Shown: in pieces, positions 54,126-64,000 of the stretch
Layout of the letters: every line of letters starts with the position of its first letter
How positions within the stretch are numbered: the first letter of the stretch is position 1
Assembly (NCBI RefSeq): GCF_037975245.1
Contig: NC_092574.1
Span: 1,320,001 to 1,384,000 of the forward strand
DNA: 64,000 nucleotides
Source: Apostichopus japonicus
Taxonomy: Eukaryota; Echinodermata; Holothuroidea; Aspidochirotida; Stichopodidae
Direction: 5' to 3'
Notes under the pieces: model-generated
The model's input: the letters and a program-made list of their open reading frames with translations, nothing else
Databases searched by the model: none
Told to the model about the DNA's origin: nothing
Made by a program: the position numbers and the translations under genes

Positions 54126-56520
54126 AATTAGGGGATAAATACGAGGGGAACCGGTCTTAAATTTGATTTGAGACCGATGATGACGTCATCGATGAGGCTG
54201 AGCGGACCGAGGCGATAGCCGAGGTCCGCTGCCCAAATGTTAGAAAACGGCATTTTTTCGCTATTTTTTGCTGATCTGTATTTAATTCTCCTTATGCCTC
54301 CCTTGATCTTTTTCCTGAATGACGTAATAGTCACCTCATGTATAACAGCATTTTCTTCCGACGAACATTAAGAGTGAAAAAATACGAATGAAGCAGTATC
54401 GTTTGGTCTTAAATTTAGGTAGTTTAATCAATTCAAATACTCAAAAATGGAGGGAAATGACAATTAAATAAGAACAAATTTCTAAAGATAACATTTTAAA
54501 ACTTATTTTTGACCTACCAGGTCAAATTGCGCAATAAACAGATGCTGAGTTGTGTGTGTTCTGAAAAGTCCGTAAACGCTGCAACAGTTAGGCTATAGCA
54601 ACGTTGCCAGTTGCTAACATTCTTTTGAGTAGAACTCGTCTATCCCTATTCGGTAGATGAACCGTTCAAATAAACGTTTACTTGGCCTGAGAATGAGCAG
54701 TTTTTGAAGAGGTTCCGAGCCCCATTGTATGATTGTTCGACAGGTTTGGACTTGTAGTAACCGCAGTGTTATTGCGAGTCTGAAAGATCGCTAGGCCTAG
54801 TCCCTGGTCAGTCATGTCGTTACTGCTAGAATTAGTAGTAGGCCTAGTGCTTACGTTATTGCTAGGCTTAGCGACAAGGTTTCTTCTGTTATAGTGTCAA
54901 CATTGGACGCTTTACGCTTCGGTTCTTCGTTGAAGCACCTCGATAAGGTTGCTGACATTGACTCTAGCTCAAAATTAAGCTCAAAATTAATCCCTAAGTC
55001 ATTCATGTTACTCGAAGTATTTAGCTGGATGATTTAAGAAGTACGTACAGTGTGTATTGAGACTCGGTGTGTGTGAAAACATATACAGTACTACTGCTGT
55101 AACTGATTGAAAGTAGGCTATATATACTGTACAGTGTTCTTTGCAATTTGAAACATTTCTTTGCCCATAAACATATTTGCATAAACTCATGGCAATGTAC
55201 ACCATGTCTTCATTTCCATATCAATTCCTTTCTTTCTAAAATGCACACTAAACATTCTTCAAAATAGCCCTCTTACTGAAAATGGTCTATATGGTAAAGT
55301 CATAGACCTAAAACTGCGGCGGTCGAACTCAGTTCGCGTGCCGCACAAGGAATGGCGCTAAGGAATTGATATGTTTTAATTATGACTTCATGATTGCCAC
55401 GGCAACAAACCAGTGTTTGTCTAACATTTCGATCCTGAAGCAATTCTCCTCTCTATACACTCGACCAGTCTCGAATCGCATTCGAGACTGGTCCAGTATA
55501 CAGAAAGTTGGTTTAGGCATTTATGAATGAGGTAATGGATCGTTTCAAAACATAACGGTCATGTGATCCAAGGTCAACAAAGGTCAATCAGGGGTCAAAA
55601 ACTAGTATTTTTGCAGTAACTTGAGAACAAAATGTCCGTCAAGGTTGGGAGTTATGCTATTGTAATCCAGGAGTCGACCCGCATCTAGGTGACCTTTGAC
55701 CTCAGGTTGACCTCCGGTGACCTTTATAAGTTTTTTGTTTTTTGAATTTTCGTTGCCATAATCGGATCTCAAAGGTACCTTCCGATCAAAACGGTCCATG
55801 GTTGACCTCTATGCGACCTTCGTGTGCGAAGTTATCAAAGGTCAATTTTTTTGGTTTTTAATAAGTACAGTTAGGATGGTCGCACAGACTTGTCATGTTG
55901 TTTTTTTGGAATCAGCGTGTCAAACTACATCTGACCGCGAGGTCAAAAGGTCAAGGTCAAATCTTGAAAAATATGCTCATTTTAGGAGATACGGGCAAAA
56001 CAACAAAAGTTTGTCAATATTTTGATATATGATAGAGCTCTTTGTGCTATATATAGGAAACCTACTCCCGCTTCAATCGGACACCCAGTTCTCAAGTTAT
56101 GAGGAGCCAAAGGTTGGTTTTGATACCTTTCTAGCAATAACATTATGTGTGCACATTGTAGGCCACACAAATTTTAGGATAGAGTCCACATTATCAAGAG
56201 GAACATTTTTGATAAAAACCATCAGGTCATCTAAGGTCATTCAAGGTTGATTATGTGCAAAACACTGCCAACTTATGCTAATTTTTGCAACAACTTCTAG
56301 TCACGAAGTCTGAATGGCTGGTATATTAGGACAAGTTGTGAATGAAGTAGGGGCACATTTTCCAAAATATCCGTAATGTGATCCAAGGTCACCAAAGGTC
56401 AATTATGGGTAAACATGTGTTTTTTGGCAATAACTTGTGAAACTACCATTAACAGGGTCCGACATGGTTGATATTTGTGGACTAGTTGTGAATGGGGTAA
56501 AGGGTTGTTATTAGCAAACA
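54060..56520 (+). repeat. block of degenerate repeats rich in AGGTCA
   Basis: Related units recur with ACAGGGTCCGACATGG (54087, 56450), AAGGTCA(C/A)CAAAGGTCA and GAATGxxGTA pieces between about 54060-54150 and 55545-56520. AGGTCA half-sites are frequent, for example DR2 and DR0 arrangements at 55940-55959. The middle (54150-55540) has no clear repeat and no gene. Confidence 0.6.
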
Positions 56521-57880
56521 AACATATTTTGGAGCTTATTACAGATAGGTCACAGACTTGAGAAGACCTCTCCCCAGGACACAAATCGATAAGTTACCAT
56601 CCCAACACCCCCCCCCCCCCCCCATCTCATTGCACTCAAAATTATGTGTATGGGCCTGATTTGCCGATTTCGTTTAGGATGTAACTTGACAACACCCTCG
56701 GTTCCCGTCCTATAATGAGCTTTACGCACGGATGAAATTTCATATTGGCTAGGCAACTCTCGTAGACCTATGAAGTACAGTTACCATAATTGCCAAATCT
56801 TACCCACTGTGTGTTAGAGAATACGGCAACAATGAAGTTTAGACTCCTTTAAGTTCGTAATATTTTACCTCTGCAATTATCATTTTTTGTTGTAGCTGTT
56901 GCCTGCCCTATCCCGCCGTACCCGCCCTCCGTTGGGGGAGGAAGTTAGGTTTATGTGATCTCTCCCCCTGTAAAGATGACTATGAACCCAATGTAGTGGC
57001 CGAATACAACATGCACCTATACGGATGATAAATAGCAGCAATCTCAACAAAAACATGATAACATCTTTTACAGATGGAAGACTTGTTACTTTTTCTTCCT
57101 ATTTTCCTTTTTTTCCTTCTATTTTTTGTTTTGTAGCAACGCACAACTCCTCATTTATTTCCTGTAGCATATAACTATGTATGCATCTGCTTTAATGATT
57201 GATAAAATGAACTCGTTGTTTTCTCGGCAGCTTGCAAACATACAAATGTCAAAAAAAAAAGGGTTCTTTGATAATACTTACATTTCGTGCTTTTAAATTC
57301 TGTAAATTAATTGTAAAAGTTTCTTCAGATACAAGGATGAGAACGTGTCATCTTCAATTAGCGAGATTATGTTGGATTAGTGAAGCCCTATACGAACGCC
57401 AGATTTGTAGTGAATCCGTAAGCCAGATGTGTTTAATCGTACTTATGCCAAGGGGAATTGTACTTGTATTCACGTTGGACTGCTGGCACTAGTATTCGCA
57501 CTACGCACTAACGCCCGTTGCGGCTTACAAACTAAAAGAATATCAAACCTTGTCGCTTAAATAGCTCTGCCTATTGTTATGTTCACCTAAATCCAGAGCC
57601 GGCCAGCGCCATAACTGCAGCGATAGCGTAACAGAGACTACCACTTTGCCATATCTTAGATTCAGCCGACTATAACTTTCGATAAAGCATTCCTAGAATT
57701 TATACAAAAATAGTTATCCATTCTTTTTAACAATATAACTTGTTTACTGTATTTCTATTGTCCATTGTGCAATAGACTAAATAAGCTCTACAACAGAAAT
57801 CAAGATCTAGTACAAATACAACTTCAAAAACAGGTCTATGGAATCTTTAAGGTGTCATGCCAAATTTTAACACCTTTTGG
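56521..57880. other. non-coding stretch, no gene recognised
   Basis: Contains a C run at 56609-56622 and short open frames without protein-like features. I see nothing that supports a gene. Confidence 0.4.
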
Positions 57881-57990
57881 TATTTTTGGTTATTACATTT
57901 TCCGTTAAGAGTACATTTTGCGGCGAAAGTTATTACATATCTGGTTAAAGATTACATTTTGCGTCAACTATTACATTTTGCGGCGTAACA
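57880..57990. repeat. short ATTACATTTTGCGGCG repeats
   Basis: Four imperfect copies of TTACATTTTGCGGCGxAA spaced 25-35 bp apart. Non-coding. Confidence 0.65.
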
Positions 57991-58324
57991 AATGTCTCAT
58001 ATATTTTTTATACGAATGTATAATTCCTAGTATTTTTAGCTCAACAATTCTGAGAATAATTTTCACTGACTACTTGCCATTTTGCATATTTATAACTTCC
58101 CATGTATTTACAATACTGAAGGATGTTTCTGCGAATTGTGAACAGTATACTATTACTCTTTCAGAAGTTATTAATGTCACAATTTGAGAGAACTTTATTG
58201 TTTATATGTAAACAGTTTCATAATATCATGCAAACAAATCTTGAATTGATGACATTTAAGGATTAATTATCATTCTTGTACTTTCTCAGCTATTTAAAAA
58301 GTAAAGATATATAGATAAAGAATG

Positions 58325-58630
58325 ATATGAATATGGGATGAAAAATAACAGTAATATGTGGGATTCATAAAAATAGGGATCATGGGATTAAAAAAGGGAT
58401 AATACGAACAAGTGATAAAAAAGGATAAATGGGTTAAGCAAATAATAGGAATATCGGTAATTGAAAGATGAGATGGGATAATATGGTATAACAATTACGA
58501 AAGATGATATTATTTATGATGGGAATATGCGATAAACACTCATGGAAATATGGGACAAAAATCAAGAGAAAATGGGATAAAAATCATAGGAATATGGGAT
58601 GTAAATAATGGAAATAATGGGATAACAACA
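58325..58630. repeat. degenerate ATGGGATAAAAAT minisatellite
   Basis: More than ten imperfect copies of a 20-25-bp unit around GGAATATGGGATAAAAATCA. AT-rich, non-coding. Confidence 0.75.
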
Positions 58631-59105
58631 CATGCTAATATAGGAAGACGAGAAAATAACTGTTGCAAGACTTTAATTATACTGAACGTTAATTATTATT
58701 ATTATTATAGTCTGAATAAATGAAAAAGTAAACAAAATTGATATTTCAAGATAACAAGTAAATATGTTGATTTTCACCAGACATTGTCCAATGTTTGAGA
58801 ACACAGCTAGTGGGCAGAAAAGTTTCATTAAGAAGATTTTGAGAAAAAAAAACACCATTAAGAGGGAAAAGAGGAATTTTTATGTTGCATGAAGTTTAAA
58901 AAGTCAAAAGAAATTTAGCGAAATTTTTAATATCCTTTCTAAATGGGCCAGCTTATTAAGGGCAGGAAAAATTCTGGACGTGTGTTTTAACTTTTACTTT
59001 AACCTTCCCAAGTGACAAAAGAGAGTCGTCGGTATCACCTTATATGAGCAAAGTATAGTAATGCACAAAACTAAAACATAGATGAAAGTATAAATATAGA
59101 CTTAC

Positions 59106-59213
59106 CTTTCAAGTTGAAACTGATATGTCAATTGTCCTGCTGTATCGTCGCCCAGACTCCAGTATCCATTTGGACCAAGAACGTCGAAACTGAGTGATTT
59201 ACCCGCGTAACAA
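59106..59213 (-). CDS. possible upstream coding exon joined to the PNPLA6/7-like gene
   Basis: An open minus-strand stretch reading ..CYAGKSLSFDVLGPNGYW.. and ..SLGDDTAGQLTYQFQLE, followed by a perfect GTAAGT donor. A TAA lies just upstream in the same frame, so it must be an internal exon entered by an acceptor AG after a T-rich tract (CT at 59214-59215, or alternatively 59217-59218). It ends two bases into a codon (AG), which is exactly the phase needed by the exon at 49570-49735 (starts with one base, G), giving an Arg at the junction. I do not recognise the peptide; it does not resemble the usual NTE N-terminus. It may be a lineage-specific N-terminal exon or belong to another gene. Confidence 0.42.
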
Positions 59214-61560
59214 CTACTTTATATACATAATCGTAAAAAGAAACTAAAACAAGCTAGTGTATGCTTCTGAATTTTTGTGGTTTGTTTTGTTCTGTTCTCA
59301 GACAGTTTGGTGTTCTATAATAAAGCATATATGTTTTATTGATCAGGTACCCTGTTTTTGTGTAAGGCAATAGATTGAAACAACCAATGAAATTCATGGA
59401 AGCATAATTATGCTGATCGCATGAATTTGCTTTCAGTTTATTTCAATACAAGTACCTGTGTAGGTATCGACATATTTCCATACAATACAGACTGTAGGAT
59501 ATGCTCAGAATAGTGTCCAATTATATGTTGTATAGGCCCCAGATTTGGCTTTTCTGTTTTGTAATTTCGAAGATACATGCACTTCAATTTAACTGAATTT
59601 CACGATCTCAAGAAAATTCCTCTATTATAAAGTTGAAGACTTCAGCAGTGGCTTCAAGTTATTCTTCCACACCGGGCGGAGAGTAATTGACCTCTACATG
59701 CATAACTTGTACATGGTATCCATAGCCTTGCAACTAATTTTGTGTGGAACTTTTAAACTTGATGGCGTGAGTTGTAGTTTAATAAAAGGCAAAATGAAGC
59801 ATGTCTTTGTTGTACCAAAAACTGTTTTCGTTGCTCAATTTGTGAGGAGCTGTAGGTTCTCTCATAGCCAGGGCTCATTTGAGGACATTTTAAGGATTGT
59901 TGATTTCACGATGAAAGCACCCTGGAGTTGCCTGAAGTGGTATTTCGCACACATCATGTGCACTAAAGTTACTGAATATATGACCAGGGACTATTATATA
60001 TGTTATAGTTACGTACGTCCTGCGATTTTCAGTTGGGAGTTTTAAAATTGAGCGCCTTGCACGAGAGCCGTACCGTAAGTAATACTACAATGTATCAATT
60101 TAGCCTTGTATACGGTGAGTACCGTAACGTTTGGCTACGTAGGCCAAGTCTGTCGACCATCGTGAGTAGTCTTACTTTTAGCCAGGGACGCAAAACCTTA
60201 AAGTTGCTTCCTCCTTCATTTTGGGGTAGACTAACCCAAAGTACACTCACTCACAGCTAGGCCTATGAAAAACATAACAAGTTCTTGAATGAATATCTTT
60301 CTTTCTTTTCAAAAACCACAACTTCTTCTCGAAAGAACCCAAATTCTGATCCTTTGCACAGATGATTGAATTTGTTTGAAACAAATAAATCATAACAATC
60401 AAGTACTTTGTTAACAACAATTCCATTACAGAGATTTTCATGCTAAAAATAGTCAATGGTGGTTTCTAAATTTCTTGTGATTTGCTTGATTGAATTAAGA
60501 AACTGTAGTTGTTTATTATGTTCATATTTATTCTTTGTTCTGCCATGTATATATAGAAAACGGTGACGTTGCTTTCTAGAAAGTCGAAATGAAACCGGTG
60601 TCTCTTTGATGCATTTTACCGACTAACAGAACCGACCGTACTTCGATTAACAATAACATTGTAAGCCCCAATTGTCGCAGCAATGAGACAAATATGCAAA
60701 ACATTTGCTTCTCTTTAAATTGTTTATCATGCATGCCTTTACGTTATTGATTATTGAGTCTGTTTCGTTTTGAAACCTTGTTAAATATTCCACGAATGCA
60801 TCGAGGGTCATACAAGAAATACCAAGCAAGTTCAAATGACAAAATATTGCAATAACACTCCCCATCATAACAATTAATATTCATCAGGCGATAATAAGAA
60901 CCATTGTATGCTCTTCGTGGAAGATCGGGTTAGTTTCGTTTTTAGTTTAATTCATAACACGCTGTTGCAAAGGAATTAACAAAAGCCTTTGTTTGTTTGG
61001 TATGTAGTCTACGTGCGATCTACAAATTGAAAGCAGCTTTAACAGATTTCAGGATTTTTCTTATTTGCCATTGTACGTTTTCTACGGATATTGATTTATC
61101 AGCCCTATTTTATTTCAAATTTCGTCTTCTCGTATCAACTAATCTGGCTTCAAGAGTGTTAAATTAATGGAACCTCACTTTTGTATCTATTTGTGCTCAT
61201 CTTTTACTGTCAAAGTATCAAATTATAGAGTTATTTGGCTCTTGATTTTGGTTTTCATACATTTATTTAAATACCATGTCTAGTTCATTTGTGCTGGAGA
61301 AACGTTTTGCCAATGCGTATACAGTGCCTTCATATTGGCACTATTTTGTTCAGGGTTTAGTGCGTCCATATCTTTTTTTATTATTTTTTATATTTTTTTA
61401 CCACGCTTGGTATCTTTATTGGAAACATTCTTGTGCCAATCCGAACATATTAGAGTACAATAAGGTCAGAGACCTTTTACAAGTAATGATAAGTATATAT
61501 AAAAACAATGATGCATCGCAATTAACTGAACAGTATAGTGCAATTACTATATGAGTCTTT
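59214..61560. other. non-coding stretch, no gene recognised
   Basis: A few open frames of up to 115 codons on the plus strand (for example 59698-60045) show no family resemblance and no good splice context. Confidence 0.4.
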
Positions 61561-61569
61561 TAACTGCTC

Positions 61570-62409
61570 GTAAGAAATAAAAGCTTTGCTTCTTTGCTTG
61601 AGTTTTTTCTCAAGTTTAATAGCAAGTTTTAATTTCTATAAAAAATCTCTACATCTCATTTCCGTGTTTGTAATGTTTTTACTGAAGATGAAGTACTTGA
61701 GATGAAAAATTATATGGGTGATTCACATGTCGATAAATGGACGATTGTCATTGTCAAACATATGCTTTACCTGCCTAATCCCGTTTTGGAACATTGAGTT
61801 GTAAAATACCATCTTATTGTCAAATTTAATAAACGAATTGTTCCAAATTATCTGTTCACCATAACTGGACTTGGGCGTAATAAAAGAGTGCAATGACCAC
61901 GCATGGCAGACGTTATAAATAAATGCATTATTGCTAATATGAATATCGTCTATTTTATAATTACAGTTTAACAAATGGGATTTGCCGTACTTTTTCAAAT
62001 GAAACTCGAAAAACAGTTTCCAGTAGTTATCGCTACTGTTGTTATATCTGTTCACCCAGGTATACTTAAGACTAGGAATAAAATAATTAATATGTGTGAC
62101 TTTTAGTCCACCTGAACTTATAGTTCCAATCATAGAGGAACGGCGAATTTTTTTCGGTTTCCCACTCCAAATGATGGCATCTAGGTCTTTAATAAACTCA
62201 TGTGGGGGATTTGGAAGAATTTGAAAGAGATAAACCAACTGTGAAAGACCGAGTGTTTTAACAATGGTAACTTTTCCAATTGGAGTAAGGTCCCTCTGCG
62301 ACCAGACACCTAGGCCTATAGTAAACGTTCGAGCCTCGACTAGCTTAGGAGTGAAATTCAAACTAAAAAGGTCTGAACTGTTATTGGTTATTGTGAAATA
62401 TTTGAACAT
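61570..62409 (-). pseudogene. 5'-truncated LINE ORF2 tail (L1-Tx1-like)
   Basis: An open frame of 228 codons (62409 down to 61723) reads ..LTPIGKVTIVKTLGLSQLVY.., ..DLDAIIWSGKPKKIRRSSMI.. and ..SGGLKVTHINYFIPSLKYTW. These are the conserved blocks downstream of the reverse transcriptase palm in L1/Tx1-type ORF2 proteins (LSxxGKxxIIKSLxxSQLxY, W..KPxKI, GGLxxxxxxxFxxALKxxW). The catalytic YxDD part is absent, so it is 5'-truncated, as is usual for LINE copies. Remnants of the C-terminal region continue below 61723 with stops. Confidence 0.82.
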
Positions 62410-62769
62410 TTATGAAATGCAGGGTGCTCGGTAAACGTGAATTTTAAGTACTTTGGCTGCTTCAAAAAAACGCTAAAAATTCGTGGAGCTTCCACAGTCT
62501 TTCAGAACTATGGTATCCTAACAATAACCTATTTGCCTGTTGACCTCACAAAGTCTTTGAATGGAATGCCAAATGCAAAAACAAACAAAAAGAATGAAGA
62601 ACTGCAAAACCAAAACTGAAACGAAAAGAATGGAATTAGAACCAGAAAGCCAGTATAAGCTTATTGTTATTCCTTGCCAATTGAGATTATAATCCCAAGC
62701 TTTCATCATTGTTGATTAAATTGATCAGCAAGGTTCTATCACTGACTGTGGACTTACCTGCTATATATG

Positions 62770-63110
62770 TTAAATTACCATGTTAACAAGCTATGTTTTT
62801 AGCAAAAATCAACTCAAGCCCTGCCCCCTAACAAATGTGCATAATATCACATTGAACATACATTATCATGTACCCGCTATCTACCAACAACTTCACACAA
62901 AGTATGATTCAATTCTTAAAATGTTTACATTTGACCCTGTGACCTCATTAGTACTCTTGATATGAGCACCAAAATCAATAGGGCTCTTCTACTCACTATG
63001 GCGCATCTATGTACCAAGTATGACTTCAATCCAATTTGTCGTTGTTCAGTTACCGTGCTTACAAGCTATTTGAGTGAAAATCAAGTTAAGCCCCGCCCCC
63101 TAATTAGTGT
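62770..63110 (+). repeat. two related units, also related to 19500-19830
   Basis: ACAAGCTAT(G/T)TxxxxxxxAAAATCAA(C/G)TxAAGCCCxGCCCCCTAA occurs twice (about 62786 and 63059), separated by TATGAGCACCAAAATCAATA. Non-coding. Confidence 0.65.
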
Positions 63111-63179
63111 TCGACCCATAATCGGTAAGATAATCGGCATCGGGTGTAACGATGAGCCTGTAGGCCCCCTATTAGGGCC

Positions 63180-63330
63180 AAGCAAGGACGTCCGTAGAAA
63201 TGTTTACATGGGGGGGGGGGGGGGTGATCAGTAGGTCATGTAGGTGTAACACACATTTTTTTCCAAAACATACTCCTAGATCGTCGGAAAAAACACTTCC
63301 CGGGCGTTTCAAGTTGCATTTACACATAGG
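63180..63330. mobile_element. diverged relative of the hAT-like family
   Basis: A poly(G) run is followed by AAACATACTCCTAGATCGTCGG, AAAAAACACTTCCCGGGCGT and AAGTTGCATTTACAC. This matches the downstream half of the elements at 34459, 48454 and 51457. The GCGGAGCGCCACC core and clear termini are missing. Confidence 0.5.
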
Positions 63331-63870
63331 TTATATTGAGATCTCATGTCTTAGGATTTTGACTTTCAATAATTCAGTTATGCCTTATGGGTCCGTATGC
63401 AATGAACATAACTAGAGAACTGTTGGTTGGGTGAATATGGCCCTCAACACCACGTGTAAATACCCCCCCCCCCCCCACACACACACACACTTCACCATTT
63501 CTCTCCCTTTGTGATGCATCAATTTAACATACTAACATATTTCAATGGGAACCTATGTTTTCTCAATATTTAATCTTTGTTGTGGTTGAAATTCTCCTCT
63601 ATAACTGTTAAGCTATTTGGTAAAACGGCTGTAGTATTTGATATTATATACAAGGGAGACTAATTCTCCATTGGGTACTATTCTCCAGGACAAAATCTTG
63701 TGCTTCCTACTTTATACATTTTTTGATGCAATAATTAACTTCAATTGTTTGAAATGATCCACTGGCACCGTAAAAGCCTTCTAGTTCGAGATGCATTGTC
63801 TGCAGCCACCACATTGTCATCTATCTGATCTCTTGTATTAACATATTTTCATGAGAACCTATGTTTGCTC

Positions 63871-64000
63871 CAGCGACGTAGCCAGGAATTTGAAAGGGGG
63901 GAGCACTTTTTGCGATTGATATGGATTTTCAAAGTTGTAGGCACGACTATCTGAGCGGAGCGCCACCATCGGCTGGCGCGGAGCGTACAAGAAAATTTTT
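63871..64000 (+). mobile_element. hAT-like miniature element cut by the window end
   Basis: It begins CAGCGACGTAGCCAGGAATT. The core GCGGAGCGCCACCATCGGCT lies at 63956-63975, followed by AAGAAAATTTTT at the edge. The right end is outside the window. Confidence 0.8.

Noticed and set aside
59698-60045. 115-codon plus-strand open frame
   Set aside because: No recognisable motif, no splice context and no support from neighbouring sequence.

Overview
This is eukaryotic (animal) DNA. It is AT-rich, intron-rich and repeat-dense, with short exons (58-347 bp) scattered over long introns, GT-AG splice sites, tRNA-derived SINE copies, LINE fragments, hAT-type miniature elements and many microsatellites. 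The gene content and repeat style suggest a marine deuterostome such as an echinoderm, perhaps a sea cucumber. That is an inference from style, not a diagnosis.

The one gene that can be reconstructed with confidence lies on the minus strand. It is a patatin-like phospholipase of the neuropathy target esterase family (PNPLA6/PNPLA7-like). I place 22 coding exons between 49735 and 25018, all with GT-AG borders and mutually consistent phases. Together they encode about 956 residues. In order these give three cyclic-nucleotide-binding-like domains, a linker, and a complete patatin catalytic domain. The oxyanion-hole Gly-rich motif (30657-30674), the nucleophile Ser in GTSMG (codon 29404-29406) and the catalytic Asp in DGG (codon 27901-27903) are all present, and the chain ends at a TAA at 25018-25020. 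The N-terminus is not resolved. One further open exon at 59106-59213 fits the phase of the first certain exon, but no initiator Met or membrane anchor was found. The most interesting points are a tandemly duplicated exon pair (43775-43876 and 44729-44833) inside a duplicated segment of about 660 bp, and a third cNMP-like domain that lacks its usual middle segment.

Region by region. 1-4200: a 138-bp tandem repeat, an hAT-like right end, and a minus-strand promoter-like cluster with a possible tiny first coding exon (3911-3928). 4.2-18 kb: mostly non-coding, with a large GTA/GTG repeat, two opposed copies of a tRNA-derived SINE, hairpin-forming sequences and dispersed repeats. 18.2-18.5 kb: a promoter-like stretch followed by a broken THAP-type zinc finger exon on the plus strand. 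19-25 kb: tandem duplications and a possible minus-strand exon at 21909-22188. 25-50 kb: the PNPLA6/7-like gene, whose introns hold nested hAT-like elements with 8-bp target duplications, LINE fragments, a TIR element carrying telomere-like repeats, and a long-TIR element. 50-59 kb: a 144-bp satellite, hAT-like elements, and arrays rich in AGGTCA half-sites. 59-64 kb: the possible upstream exon, a 5'-truncated LINE reverse transcriptase tail, and an hAT-like element cut by the window edge.

Most open reading frames of 60-130 codons in the window lie in repeats or show no protein-like features, and are left out.
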